Shown piece after piece: positions 52,389-61,807 of a DNA stretch of 64,000 bases. The first letter of the stretch is position 1, and the number at the start of each line of letters is the position of its first letter. The notes below the pieces were generated by a model, which made no database searches, had not been told where the DNA came from, and saw only the letters and a list, made by a program, of their open reading frames with translations. The stretch comes from CAYGTO01 sp964352815 (GTDB taxonomy: Bacteria > Pseudomonadota > Alphaproteobacteria > Rickettsiales > UBA3002), in the NCBI GenBank assembly GCA_964352815.1, contig CAYGTO010000007.1:59102-123101 (forward strand), given 5' to 3'. The position numbers and the translations under genes were made by a program.

Positions 52389-53120
52389 TTACTCGATGAT
52401 ACGACTAGTATCGCGTCCCGCACCAATTCCTTGAATGGGGCTAGGGCTCAAATGCTCTGTTGCAGCTTCAATGGCTGCCTCTGAAACCGCACATGTAACA
52501 AAATTTGCTCTATCAACATCATCAAGAATTTGATTAAGATACTTATCAGTTGGTGCTTCGCTAACAGCTGTTAAAATGGCGGCACACCCCATATCTCGGT
52601 ATGTTTGTACATTCGACACTGCAGAATAGGCGGTTACTATGTGTGATAGGCCTTCCAATATTTTATCTTTTTGCATAGAACCGTCAAAATCTTGAAACTT
52701 GTCTTCAGGCCCAATGCCCATTATTGCTTTAAGTTCAGTCCTTACTTCATCAATGGGTAATCTTCTTACGTGGTCAATTGGTTGAGATGTTGCTGCGCTC
52801 AGTATTTCTTGCGCGGTTTGCAAAACAATTTCATCTGGGTAAGCGGCATCAGTTGTCTGATCGTACACGCCTAGAGTGTCTTTTAACGCTTGAGATATTT
52901 TCTCTAGCGGTGCGTTATTTGCTAAGCCTACAACGATGGTCTGGGTGATTAACTCACCCCCTTTAATAGAGTCTAACATCTCCTGCGCCCTAGAATGCGC
53001 ATCAACGGCTAACCCTTCTAGGCGCTGTAAAATTTCTGGTGAGATATTTGCTCTTAATTCGTCACGTGTGATTTCAGTTTGATCAAGGTACTCGGTTCCA
53101 TTAATTTTGTTACCTGCCAT
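52389..53120 (-). CDS. Unknown helical protein
   Basis: 243 residues, mostly polar and helical, with no signal peptide or clear membrane segment. It begins MAGNKINGTEYLDQTEITRD and ends GIGAGRDTSRIIE. It contains three cysteines in its last 70 residues (GCAAI, FVTCAV). No family is recognised. It lies upstream of the other unknown gene on the same strand, 165 bp away, and was probably acquired with it. AAAGAACTATGG-type spacing gives a weak ribosome site. Confidence 0.65.
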   Translation of the reverse strand: MAGNKINGTEYLDQTEITRDELRANISPEILQRLEGLAVDAHSRAQEMLDSIKGGELITQTIVVGLANNAPLEKISQALKDTLGVYDQTTDAAYPDEIVLQTAQEILSAATSQPIDHVRRLPIDEVRTELKAIMGIGPEDKFQDFDGSMQKDKILEGLSHIVTAYSAVSNVQTYRDMGCAAILTAVSEAPTDKYLNQILDDVDRANFVTCAVSEAAIEAATEHLSPSPIQGIGAGRDTSRIIE

Positions 53121-53330
53121 AGTTCTTTCCTAAGTTGCAATATGTTAGTTTGATCCTAGCACAGAGTATATTTAAATAATATTAATATCGTGCTAATTAG
53201 CAGAGACTTAACGATTCCGTCATATTTCGTAAAAACTGCGATACCTCAATTATAAAATCCTAACTTTCGGTGTCTTTCACCCTATATATGTTGTATATCC
53301 TTATGTTATAGGTACTTATGCGATAGCGAA
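53121..53330. other. AT-rich divergent intergenic region
   Basis: 210 bp between the unknown gene (minus) and rsh (plus). It includes a near-match to a CtrA box (TTAGCAGAGACTTAAC, 53197-53212). Several TATA-like stretches (CTATATATG, TTATAGG) near 53280-53312 could serve as rsh promoter, without a clear -35. No ORF or hairpin is seen. Confidence 0.5.
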
Positions 53331-55478
53331 ATGATACGGCAAGTTGAGCTCATTGATAAAATCAAGACGTATGATCCCGATGCGGACGAGGATCTGGTCA
53401 ATCGCGCCTATGTCTATGCGATGCAGAAGCATGGGCAGCAGATGCGCGCCTCGGGCGATCCGTATTTCTCGCACCCCGTAGAAGTTGCCTACAAGCTCAC
53501 CGAATTTCGCCTCGATGGCGCGTCGATTTGTACGGCTTTGCTTCATGACACAGTGGAAGACACCGATGCGACGCTTGAGGAGATTGAGGAGCTGTTTGGC
53601 GAAGAGATTTCGCAGCTAGTTGATGGGGTAACAAAGCTGACCCGACTTGAGGTGAAGTCAGAGTCATCAAAACAAGCAGAAAATTTCCGTAAACTGTTCC
53701 TCGCTATTTCCAAGGATATTCGGGTGTTGCTTGTCAAGCTGGCTGACCGGCTGCATAATATGGAGACGCTGCATTTCATTCAAAAGCCGGAGAAGCGTGC
53801 ACGAATTGCCCGCGAGACGCTCGAGATCTATGCCGCACTGGCGGAGCGCATCGGGATGCGCCGTGTCAAAGAAGAGCTGCAGGATCTGGCGTTTAAGGAG
53901 CTGTTCCCCGAAGCGCGCGAGTCGATTGTGAAACGGCTCGATTTCCTCCGTAAGAAGGGTCGGAATGAGGTCAATAAAACAGCCAAAATGATCCGAGAGA
54001 TGCTTGAGAAGGGCGGAATTCAAGGTGCAGAAGTATTAGGGCGCGAGAAAAAACCGTTTTCGATTTGGAAAAAAATGGAGAGCAAAAATGTCGCTTTTGA
54101 AGCGTTGAGCGATATTGTCGCGTTCCGGATTATTGTCGAAGACATCGCGCAATGTTACCAAGCGCTTGGCGTCGTTCATGAGCAATATCACACCGTTCCA
54201 GGCTATTTTAAGGATTATGTTTCAACGCCAAAATCCAACGGCTATCAATCGATTCACACCGCTGTGATTGGGCCAGGGAATCAACGCGTGGAAATTCAAA
54301 TTCGCACCAAAGAAATGCATGAAATTGCTGAATATGGGGTAGCAGCCCATTGGTCGTATAAGCAAAAACATGATGGCTCGAAGGACGGCACGCAATATCG
54401 CTGGATTCGAGAGTTGCTCGAAATTCTTGAGCAATCATCGGGGGCAGAGGAATTCCTCGAGCATACCAAGCTCGAAATGTATCACGACCAGGTGTTTTGT
54501 TTCACGCCCAAGGGGGATATTATTGCCCTTCCAACGGGCGCTACTCCGGTAGACTTTGCCTATGCGGTGCATTCCGGTGTGGGCTCAACGTGTGTTGGTG
54601 CAAAGGTGAATGGCCGGATTGTACCGCTGAAATATCAGCTACGTAACGGTGATCAGGTCGACATTATTACCGCGAAAACGCAAACCCCATCCCCGACATG
54701 GGAACGCTTCGTGGTCACAGGAAAAGCGCGCTCAGAGATTCGTCGTTTCGTGCGCACGCAGCAGCGTGAAGAATATATTAATCTTGGGAAGGCCATACTC
54801 AGCAAGACCTTCAAGCAGGAAGGGAAAGAGCTGAAAGATAAGCTTCTCGAAGGCGCGCTGCCTATCTTGCAGAAAAAAGAGATAGAGGATGTCTACGCGG
54901 AAGTGGGCGAGGGGGTGCTGAACCGAAACCAAGTGTTTGATGCGGTGTTCGGTACGAAAAAAGCAGAAGAAAGCGGTGGCTTCTCTCTGTCACGTCTGCG
55001 CCAGAGACTTCAGGGACCGAAAGAAACCGTTTCGATGCCCATTCGCGGCTTGATTCCGGGCATGGCGATTCACTTTGCGGGCTGCTGCCACCCGATTCCT
55101 GGCGATAAAATTATCGGTATTGTGACGACGGGGAAGGGGATTACCGTCCACACGATGGACTGCGATACGTTAGAAAATTTCTCGGATACCCCCGAACGGT
55201 GGATTGATGTCTCGTGGGATACGAGTGGAAAAGATCACGTGTATATTGGTCGTATTAAGGTTGTTCTCAGCCATGAAACGGCAGCACTTGCAACGGTTTC
55301 TAATGTGATTGCGCGTGAAGAAGGAAACATTAGTAACTTCAAAATCACCAACCGTTCGAGCGACTTTTTTGAGATTCTCATTGATGTTGAAGTGCGCAAT
55401 TCGGATCATCTCGATCAGATTATGGCGTCGCTCCGTTCACGCGAAGTCATTCAGAGTGTTGAGCGCTACAATAGCTAG
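53331..55478 (+). CDS. Bifunctional (p)ppGpp synthetase/hydrolase (RelA/SpoT homologue)
   Basis: 715 residues. The hydrolase HD domain is intact: H48 in FSHPVE and HD at 72-73 in LLHDTVEDT. The synthetase domain has GRIKK-like LGREKKPFSIWKKM, FRIIVED and KSNGYQSIHT. TGS (CFTPKGDIIALPTGATPVDFA), a Cys-rich conserved region (AGCCHPIPGDKI) and a C-terminal ACT domain follow. Such enzymes set the alarmone level in starvation; alphaproteobacteria usually carry one, which fits. The Shine-Dalgarno is weak. The 3' end overlaps rarA by 4 bp. Confidence 0.96.
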   Translation: MIRQVELIDKIKTYDPDADEDLVNRAYVYAMQKHGQQMRASGDPYFSHPVEVAYKLTEFRLDGASICTALLHDTVEDTDATLEEIEELFGEEISQLVDGVTKLTRLEVKSESSKQAENFRKLFLAISKDIRVLLVKLADRLHNMETLHFIQKPEKRARIARETLEIYAALAERIGMRRVKEELQDLAFKELFPEARESIVKRLDFLRKKGRNEVNKTAKMIREMLEKGGIQGAEVLGREKKPFSIWKKMESKNVAFEALSDIVAFRIIVEDIAQCYQALGVVHEQYHTVPGYFKDYVSTPKSNGYQSIHTAVIGPGNQRVEIQIRTKEMHEIAEYGVAAHWSYKQKHDGSKDGTQYRWIRELLEILEQSSGAEEFLEHTKLEMYHDQVFCFTPKGDIIALPTGATPVDFAYAVHSGVGSTCVGAKVNGRIVPLKYQLRNGDQVDIITAKTQTPSPTWERFVVTGKARSEIRRFVRTQQREEYINLGKAILSKTFKQEGKELKDKLLEGALPILQKKEIEDVYAEVGEGVLNRNQVFDAVFGTKKAEESGGFSLSRLRQRLQGPKETVSMPIRGLIPGMAIHFAGCCHPIPGDKIIGIVTTGKGITVHTMDCDTLENFSDTPERWIDVSWDTSGKDHVYIGRIKVVLSHETAALATVSNVIAREEGNISNFKITNRSSDFFEILIDVEVRNSDHLDQIMASLRSREVIQSVERYNS

Positions 55479-56764
55479 GCTGGGTGTTTCTTTTTCTCTA
55501 AATAGGCAAGGCGCTTGCGTATCTCGCGCTCAAAGCCGCGTTCCACAGGGGTATAAAACTGCGTTCCTTGTAAAGACTCTGGCAAATAGGGCAGGGCAGA
55601 AATGCCATCCGCCTCGTCGTGATCATAGATATAACCCTCGCCATACCCGTGTTCCTTCATCATGCTGGTCGGCGCGTTCAGCGCATGCATCGGTGGCGCG
55701 AGATCGCTCGTTTCGCGCGCGATTGCGCGTGCAGCATCCAGGGCACGGTAGCTGGCATTGCTTTTCGGCGCGGTTGCGAGGTAAATCACGGCCTGCGCAA
55801 TCGCTTGCCGCGCATCGGGCCAACCGACAAAGTCATAGGCCTGCTTTGCCGCTAAGGCCTGGGGCAAGGCGTTCGGATCTGCCATGCCAATATCTTCTGC
55901 TGCCATCGCCACCATACGCCGAATCACCACCATCGGATCTTCCCCGCCTTCAAGCATTCGCGCTGCCCAATAGAGCGAGGCATTAACGTCGCTTGAGCGC
56001 AAGCTCTTATGGAAGGCAGAGAGCAGGTTGTAATGGATGTCGCCCGAAGCGTCGTAGAGCGCAGCGCGTTGACTGAGATAGTCTTTGAGCGTGTTCTGGG
56101 TGAGCTCGTCCCCTTCATACGCAAGCAGCGCCTCGCATAACCCAATGAGAAAGCGGCCATCGCCCTGCGCCATCGATATGAGGGCCTGTCGTGCTTCAGC
56201 ATCTAATGGTAGGGGCGTCTCTATCCGCTCAACCGCGGAGAGCATCTGTGCCATCGCAGTATCGTCCAGTGCTTTGAGAGTCAAGACCTGTGCGCGAGAG
56301 AGAAGGGCATTATTGAGCTCAAACGAGGGATTCTCCGTCGTCGCGCCGATCAAAATAATGGTGCCGTCTTCCATGTAGGGCAGGAATAAATCTTGCTGCG
56401 CCTTATTGAAGCGGTGGATCTCGTCGATGAAGAGTAAAGTGCGCCGGCCATCTTGGTGCATGGCTTTGGCTTTTTTGAAGACATCACGCAGCGAGGCAGT
56501 GTTCGCATCGATGGCGGATAAGCCGACATATTCTGCATCCGACACATCGGCCATTAGCCGCGCGATGGTGGTCTTGCCGCAACCAGGTGGGCCCCAGAAA
56601 ATCGTGTTCATGAACTGCCTTGAGCTGAGCTGAGAGGCAAAGGCGCCTTCTTTGAGCAAATGATCTTGCCCCACGACATCATCAAACGAACGCGGCCGCA
56701 GGCGCTCTGCAAGCGGTGTAAGCGCTTCATTGGGCACAGATGCAAAGAGTGCTGCCTGGTTCAT
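55475..56764 (-). CDS. rarA: Replication-associated recombination ATPase RarA (MgsA)
   Basis: 429 residues. The AAA+ P-loop is GPPGCGKTT at 58-66, Walker B is LLFIDEIHRFNKAQQD near 115, and the sensor region GATTENPSFELNNALLSR is typical of RarA. The C-terminal part (LQGTQFYTPVERGFE) completes the family pattern. It acts at stalled replication forks. It lies 47 bp downstream of the RTX operon and could be read from it, or have its own promoter. Confidence 0.95.
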   Translation of the reverse strand: MNQAALFASVPNEALTPLAERLRPRSFDDVVGQDHLLKEGAFASQLSSRQFMNTIFWGPPGCGKTTIARLMADVSDAEYVGLSAIDANTASLRDVFKKAKAMHQDGRRTLLFIDEIHRFNKAQQDLFLPYMEDGTIILIGATTENPSFELNNALLSRAQVLTLKALDDTAMAQMLSAVERIETPLPLDAEARQALISMAQGDGRFLIGLCEALLAYEGDELTQNTLKDYLSQRAALYDASGDIHYNLLSAFHKSLRSSDVNASLYWAARMLEGGEDPMVVIRRMVAMAAEDIGMADPNALPQALAAKQAYDFVGWPDARQAIAQAVIYLATAPKSNASYRALDAARAIARETSDLAPPMHALNAPTSMMKEHGYGEGYIYDHDEADGISALPYLPESLQGTQFYTPVERGFEREIRKRLAYLEKKKHPA

Positions 56765-56811
56765 GGCGCTATGTTAGGGGGTGTGCGGGCGGGATGCAAG
56801 CAGAGTGGGGT

Positions 56812-58851
56812 TTATGCAGTATGTAGAACCAATTGTGTGCTAGTAAGCGTATTCAGATAGTCGCCATCCAAAAAGAAATCGAAGTCGGTTTGATCATTGC
56901 GCATGTATGTGCGGTCTGCCGCGCTACTATATGCCATTCGGATCTCATTCGAGGCAGCAGTGCTGCCGGCTTCTCCGATAAAAGTATCAAAACCCAGACT
57001 GCTTAGATCGATTATATCATTGCTGACATCGAAATCTGTTATGCGATCTTTGGCGCCATACCGTTGGCTGTGCGATAGATCATCAAAGCGGAACGTGTCT
57101 TCACCATCCCCACCACTGAGCGTATCGGCGCCACCGCTGCTGATAATGAGATCGTCACCTGTACTGCCCGCAAGCACATCATTGCCAGATGAACCCATCA
57201 GAGTTTGATTCGGTGCTGTATCGAGCAAGAAATCATCTGCGCCCAACGTATCCATATGATTTCCATCTAGAAAGAACTGAAAATCGGTTTGATCATTCAG
57301 AACGTATGTGCGGTCTGCCGCACTACTATACGCATATCGTAACTGAGTGTCATTGACGGTGAAACCGGTGCTTTCTTCGAGTGTATAGAAACCAAGGTTA
57401 GAGAGGTCGATTCTGTCGACGCCATCTTCGAAGTCTGTGATACGATCGTCATATTGCTTTGTAGTGTGTGACAGCTCTGTAAAGACGAAGATATCTTCTC
57501 CCTCTCCTCCGCTGAGTCGGTCCTCACCGGCGCCGCCATTGATGACATCGTTTCCTTCGCGCCCTTCAATCCAGTCGTCGCCAGAAAAACCGTCAAACAC
57601 GTCGTCTCCAATATCACCAAATATCCGATCATCAGCGAAATATCCTTCGAGCACACCCCCTTCTTCCTCGGCGTAAAACGTGCCACCATTCGCGTCATAG
57701 GTGTAGCCTGCTGTTCCGATGTCAACGGCGCCATATACCCAAAAGTAATCATAGCCGAACACCTCACTCTGAAGCTGAGGGTTCCCGACAGTATAGAAAG
57801 GCTGATAATATTCACTCGATAGCGTTTGAACGGGGGCATTATTCGGCCCAAGGCCCGAGCCCACAATCACTTCGGTCGTCACATATTCCCGGTTCAATGC
57901 TGTAATCGTGTCGACCGTGTAGATGGTCTGGCTGCCATTAATCTCGATGCTAGAAGGGTTATACGTTACTAGGTCCGGTTGAGTATATGTCCAGCTTTGA
58001 CCAAGCCCTTCTGGGCCGCCAGGATACTGGTTCGCAGCGACATAACTTTGATAATCTGAAGTGAAGACCGGGGTATCAAACTGTGTGACCTGGCCATTCA
58101 CATGGGTGATTGTGATGGGGTTTTCGAGATCGAATGTCTCTCCGCGCGTGGCGGTGGATTCAATTTTGTACCACGCATTCACGACATAGGGAGTCCCTGT
58201 GTCTGTTCCGTCAATCGCCGCTTCGGGGGTTGGGGTGGGTTGGGTAGGATAGGCATGTTCTTCGAAAGTAGGAACATCATCAGTATGCGTCGCCGCATTT
58301 TGCCAATCTAAAGAGATAGGACCATTGTATAGAGGAGATGCCTCTGCATCTGGGTTAATGGAAAAATCAGGGATACGGATGTCACCCAAATTGTTAATCA
58401 GTAGTCCATTATTATAGGCGTCAATGACTAAATCTTGAATATTCTCATCAGTCAAAGGTAAATTATTGTCTTCTAGCCAACCAACAATCTGGCGACCAAT
58501 AGAGTTGTTGTGTTGATCAACATACTCCGCTTCTGATGGGTAAACAGGGTCTTGTTCAAAAAAACTATCCCAAGCGTACCCTAAGCCATTTATAAGAAGC
58601 TCATTGGTATCGCCAGTGATTTCCGCTACTTCAGGGCCGAGCTGCTTGGTGATAAGAGAGCTTGTATAGGTATGCGCTATGGAATTTCTATTTGCATGAA
58701 AAAATCCATTAGAAGACTCGCCAGACGCGATATCTATTATAAGATTTGTATCCGATAATTCATTTGAAACTGATCCAAAATAAGACCTCACACTGTTAGC
58801 CGTTTGAAATGCTACTACACCACCGTATATTATTGGTAAAATAACTGCCAT
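56812..58851 (-). CDS. Large modular RTX protein with shared VVNAWYK module
   Basis: 679 residues. The first ~190 residues are unique (AVILPIIYGGVVAFQTANSV, partly hydrophobic). Then come a QPTPTPEA linker and the module (YVVNAWYKIESTATRGE ... FTSDYQSYVAAN), a region of about 120 residues, RTX nonapeptides (GDIGDDVFDGFSGDDWIEG, GGAGEDRLSGGEGEDIF), and two tandem ~95-residue serralysin-type beta units, each ending in (F/L)xLDG ... DFLLDTA or LVLHTA. The C-terminus suits type I secretion. It is the last gene of the modular operon. AGGAG precedes the ATG. The function of the N-terminal domain is unknown. Confidence 0.87.
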   Translation of the reverse strand: MAVILPIIYGGVVAFQTANSVRSYFGSVSNELSDTNLIIDIASGESSNGFFHANRNSIAHTYTSSLITKQLGPEVAEITGDTNELLINGLGYAWDSFFEQDPVYPSEAEYVDQHNNSIGRQIVGWLEDNNLPLTDENIQDLVIDAYNNGLLINNLGDIRIPDFSINPDAEASPLYNGPISLDWQNAATHTDDVPTFEEHAYPTQPTPTPEAAIDGTDTGTPYVVNAWYKIESTATRGETFDLENPITITHVNGQVTQFDTPVFTSDYQSYVAANQYPGGPEGLGQSWTYTQPDLVTYNPSSIEINGSQTIYTVDTITALNREYVTTEVIVGSGLGPNNAPVQTLSSEYYQPFYTVGNPQLQSEVFGYDYFWVYGAVDIGTAGYTYDANGGTFYAEEEGGVLEGYFADDRIFGDIGDDVFDGFSGDDWIEGREGNDVINGGAGEDRLSGGEGEDIFVFTELSHTTKQYDDRITDFEDGVDRIDLSNLGFYTLEESTGFTVNDTQLRYAYSSAADRTYVLNDQTDFQFFLDGNHMDTLGADDFLLDTAPNQTLMGSSGNDVLAGSTGDDLIISSGGADTLSGGDGEDTFRFDDLSHSQRYGAKDRITDFDVSNDIIDLSSLGFDTFIGEAGSTAASNEIRMAYSSAADRTYMRNDQTDFDFFLDGDYLNTLTSTQLVLHTA
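58033..58238 (-). repeat. Shared module cassette, copy 1 (inside the 679-residue protein)
   Basis: About 172 bp nearly identical to copies 2-4, encoding VVNAWYKIESTATRGETFD and the following 30 residues. Towards 58238 the PTPTPEAAIDGT linker is shared with copy 3 only. Beyond these points the flanking genes have no similarity. Copies 1 and 2 differ at only about two positions over the core. Confidence 0.92.
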
Positions 58852-58869
58852 TATACTGAACTCCTATGT

Positions 58870-59436
58870 TTAATTATGTGGAAGCAATTTGATCTTCACG
58901 AAAAAATCATCTACCCCAATTGACTCAATATCAAAAAGCGCTTCATTTCTTTTACGACACGAATTTTTGCGGTTAAACTGAGCCTTCACATCGGGTGATA
59001 ATGTTTTATCATAGCTAACGTAACCCGACGCATTAATGTATTCTTTAGGAAAAAGATATACTTTTACATAGTTATTTTGGGGATCATAAAACATTAGCCC
59101 ATCAAATTTTCGAAAGCCAAAATCTCCAGGAGAAATGGTCAGCTTGTTATAGTTTGTTCCTTTCATCAGATCAGTCACAACCAACACGGATCGTACCTCT
59201 TTCTGACTATATTCATAGCCTCGAACAACACATACATACTCCCATGGTTCTGAATAAATTTTTGTGGCCCTCACTATGCTTCGAGGACCTTCATCACGTA
59301 GCTTTTGAAAAAAGGCTTTTTGTGACGGTGCATATTCTGCATAGATAGGGTAATAAACATAATCTAACATAGTTAGACTGAATAATAGACTAACTAACAA
59401 AATTGCCCAGAGTGCAGTCCATATCTTTTTTTTCAT
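58870..59436 (-). CDS. Membrane-anchored protein of unknown function, partner position after module protein
   Basis: 188 residues. KKKIWTALWAILLVSLLFSLTM is a signal anchor, followed by a soluble extracytoplasmic domain rich in aromatic and charged residues (EPWEYVCVVRGYEYS, FYDPQNNYVKVYLFP) with two cysteines. It starts 9 bp after the 263-residue module protein and is followed 18 bp later by the RTX protein. The pairing suggests a dedicated partner, for instance an immunity or anchoring protein, but nothing in the sequence proves this. Confidence 0.75.
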   Translation of the reverse strand: MKKKIWTALWAILLVSLLFSLTMLDYVYYPIYAEYAPSQKAFFQKLRDEGPRSIVRATKIYSEPWEYVCVVRGYEYSQKEVRSVLVVTDLMKGTNYNKLTISPGDFGFRKFDGLMFYDPQNNYVKVYLFPKEYINASGYVSYDKTLSPDVKAQFNRKNSCRKRNEALFDIESIGVDDFFVKIKLLPHN

Positions 59437-59445
59437 TTTTTCTTC

Positions 59446-60237
59446 CTAAGCGACTTTTTTATAACCCACATTATCGTTCGCAGCGACATAATTTTGATAA
59501 TCTGAAGTGAAGACTGGGGTATCAAACTGTGTGACCTGGCCATTCACATGGGTGATTGTGATGGGGTTTTCGAGATCGAATGTCTCTCCGCGCGTGGCGG
59601 TGGATTCAATTTTGTACCACGCATTCACGACATAGGGAGTCCCTGTGTCTGTGCCCGAAAGCGGTTCGATTACCGTGATTTCTTCTTGTCCAGTATAACC
59701 CACTGCGTTATGTTCTGGATAGTTAGGATCACCATTGAAGATATCTCGCTCTACGCCTGGAGAAAAAGTGATGTGTGGTTCAAGTGCTTCCCTAACATCA
59801 TCAGACACATTTGAATTGGATGCTTCTATTACACGTAAAATGCCATCAAACACGCTATTGCTATTATGTTGATCATATCGTGGTGTAGGTGCATAAGTGA
59901 AAGTGTTAGAGTTAATATCGTTAATAGCACTAATCACATCTGTCATAATGTCATTTACGTCTTGCTGCGACCCCTCAAATACTATTACACCTGCATCAGA
60001 ACTTGTTGATTTTGTATAATTTATTGTATTGTTCAAATAGTGATTATTATAAAACGCTTTTAGTCCATCACCTACTTCACCAACAGGTGTGATTGTGCCG
60101 GATGATTTTTCTGCATGGCCATTTATTTGATAAACCCTATCTCCATTTTCATCCCAAACTTCAAAATATAAATGATTACCAACGGTTATACCAAAAGCTT
60201 CAATGTCAAAAACTTTCGCTTCAATTGTCCACGCCAT
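59446..60237 (-). CDS. Module protein with C-terminal VVNAWYK cassette
   Basis: 263 residues with no signal peptide. Residues 1-190 form a unique domain starting MAWTIEAKVFDIEAFGITVG, beta-rich at first (FEVWDENGDRVYQINGHAEKS) and then polar and helical. Residues about 195-263 are the shared module ending NDNVGYKKVA. GGAG lies upstream of the ATG. It sits between two small secreted or anchored proteins in the operon. Without RTX repeats, its export route is unclear; the shared C-terminus may itself be the signal. Confidence 0.78.
   Translation of the reverse strand: MAWTIEAKVFDIEAFGITVGNHLYFEVWDENGDRVYQINGHAEKSSGTITPVGEVGDGLKAFYNNHYLNNTINYTKSTSSDAGVIVFEGSQQDVNDIMTDVISAINDINSNTFTYAPTPRYDQHNSNSVFDGILRVIEASNSNVSDDVREALEPHITFSPGVERDIFNGDPNYPEHNAVGYTGQEEITVIEPLSGTDTGTPYVVNAWYKIESTATRGETFDLENPITITHVNGQVTQFDTPVFTSDYQNYVAANDNVGYKKVA
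59479..59652 (-). repeat. Shared module cassette, copy 2
   Basis: It lies at the 3' end of the 263-residue protein gene. The extended tail (GACTTTTTTATAACCCACAT on the plus strand, 59452-59471) is shared with copy 4 only, giving both proteins the ending NDNVGYKKVA. Confidence 0.92.
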
Positions 60238-60249
60238 GATTAAGTCTCC

Positions 60250-60720
60250 TTAGTTACTAATGAAATTGTTTTTGCAAGGAAAATTGCTGAGTGTCGTTGT
60301 AGCAATTATCGCAGCTTTAGACTTAAGCGTTTTATTTTTCATTTCGCTGTCTAAGCCATTTACATATGAAATAAATTCTTCTGCTATTTTTCGTAGATCT
60401 ATTTGGCCCGTCTCTCTCTCTGGGAAACAAGCGCGATGCTTCAAATCTTTCGTTAATTTCTTCCTAAAAGCTTTTTCTTCGTCACTAATTTCGCTGGTAT
60501 AGTTATTTACCACTAAACCTGAAAAACCATATCCAGTAATAATACCGTAAATATGATGAGAGCATTTAGTATCTAAAAATTTTTTATACTCTTTTAAGCT
60601 AAGAGCTTTCGCGCAATTATAGTAAAGCTCTTGTACTGTATACAAATTATTTTCTTCCGCAGCGGCATTCTTTAAGCAAACAAACAAGCAAACAAATAAA
60701 CAAATTAGAAACCGGGTCAT
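60250..60720 (-). CDS. Secreted protein of unknown function, partner position
   Basis: 156 residues. TRFLICLFVCLFVCLKNAAA is a signal peptide containing a short tandem repeat (FVCLFVCL). The mature part is helical with several cysteines (NCAK, TKCSHH, HRACFPE, FPCKNN), suggesting disulfides in the periplasm. It starts 76 bp after the 332-residue module protein and ends 12 bp before the next one. No family is recognised. Confidence 0.75.
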   Translation of the reverse strand: MTRFLICLFVCLFVCLKNAAAEENNLYTVQELYYNCAKALSLKEYKKFLDTKCSHHIYGIITGYGFSGLVVNNYTSEISDEEKAFRKKLTKDLKHRACFPERETGQIDLRKIAEEFISYVNGLDSEMKNKTLKSKAAIIATTTLSNFPCKNNFISN

Positions 60721-60796
60721 GTCATCTCTTTCATATTAATATTGTAAGCGATAGTTGCAGCGCTGTAATATGTCCAATGCTTATCTTAAATAACGG

Positions 60797-61795
60797 CTAT
60801 GCAGCCAGTGCAACACTCACATTATCGTTCGCAGCGACATAATTTTGATAATCTGAAGTGAAGATTGGGGTATCAAACTGTGTGACCTGGCCATTCACAT
60901 GGGTGATTGTGATGGGGTTTTCGAGATCGAATGTCTCTCCGCGCGTGGCGGTGGATTCAATTTTGTACCACGCATTCACGACATAGGGAGTCCCTGTGTC
61001 TGTTCCGTCAATCGCCGCTTCGGGGGTTGGGGTGGGTTGTGTTTCGCCAAACCAATCGTTATATCGATCCTCGATGGAGTCCAAATATCCTGATAGGGAC
61101 GTAAGCAAATCCGCTAGTGCTCCCAATGATAAAATAGGCGCGCTTCCGGTAGCAAGCCCTACATCAAGCGCACCATCTGCCGTTAAACCAAGATTGAATT
61201 CTGCTTGCGCTTCGCCTAAAGGTGAACCCAAGCCAGCCGCTAGATTCGTTAGTGCGTCACCAAAGTCGATGCCATTTGCGCTTTCATAATCCCCTGCCGC
61301 AAGCAGGTTGCTTAGACCATGTGATGCGAGCGCTTGCGTCAAAGCAACGCCATCTATGTTGCCTGTCACTCCTACATCAATCCATGAAATACCTGGAGTA
61401 AATTCAAATAACGCCATGCCCGCATGCTCTGCAGGAATGTTGATGCTTGGTCCTTCAAATACGTTATAGTGATAGTCGGCGATTTCTTGTTCTGACAGAG
61501 AGCCTGAGCCTCCGCCAATAATATTGGCTTCTCTTTGCTCTATATCTTCTAACGCTAATGCTAAGCGAACATCAGCAATTTGGTTTTCGAAACCGCCGCT
61601 ACGCAACATGTCATTGGCAATACGGCCAAACCCTTCTGTATCATTGGCCACGGCATACCCTAACGCTCCGTATGCGTCACTTTGAACCTCGAGGTAATTG
61701 TAATAATCGCTAATAGCGATGAGTTTTGCTGCGTCAGTAGATGCATTATTAATTTGTTGTTGATGATATTCTAATTGAGTGGTTGTGATGCCCAT
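60797..61795 (-). CDS. Module protein with N-terminal domain related to the 68-residue fragment
   Basis: 332 residues. The N-terminal ~65 residues (YYNYLEVQSDAYGALGYAV, GFGRIANDML) match the 68-residue ORF at 62679-62885. The middle is Gly/Ala/Leu-rich (ALASHGLSNLLAAGDYESAN, GALADLLTSLSGYLDS). A QPTPTPEA linker and the shared module follow, ending NDNVSVALAA. No signal peptide is seen. GGAGGG lies upstream of the ATG. The middle part has the look of a glycine-rich, membrane-active or RTX-toxin-like region, but this is only an impression. Confidence 0.78.
   Translation of the reverse strand: MGITTTQLEYHQQQINNASTDAAKLIAISDYYNYLEVQSDAYGALGYAVANDTEGFGRIANDMLRSGGFENQIADVRLALALEDIEQREANIIGGGSGSLSEQEIADYHYNVFEGPSINIPAEHAGMALFEFTPGISWIDVGVTGNIDGVALTQALASHGLSNLLAAGDYESANGIDFGDALTNLAAGLGSPLGEAQAEFNLGLTADGALDVGLATGSAPILSLGALADLLTSLSGYLDSIEDRYNDWFGETQPTPTPEAAIDGTDTGTPYVVNAWYKIESTATRGETFDLENPITITHVNGQVTQFDTPIFTSDYQNYVAANDNVSVALAA
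60830..61039 (-). repeat. Shared module cassette, copy 3
   Basis: It lies at the 3' end of the 332-residue protein gene. It includes the PTPTPEA linker shared with copy 1. The tail beyond NDNV differs from copies 2 and 4. Confidence 0.92.
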
Positions 61796-61807
61796 GTTTC
61801 CCTCCGC

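Noticed and set aside
58102..61093. Three nearly identical plus-strand open frames opposite the module cassettes
   Set aside because: They are the antisense of the repeated cassette. Identity follows from the duplicated coding strand and they lack ribosome sites.
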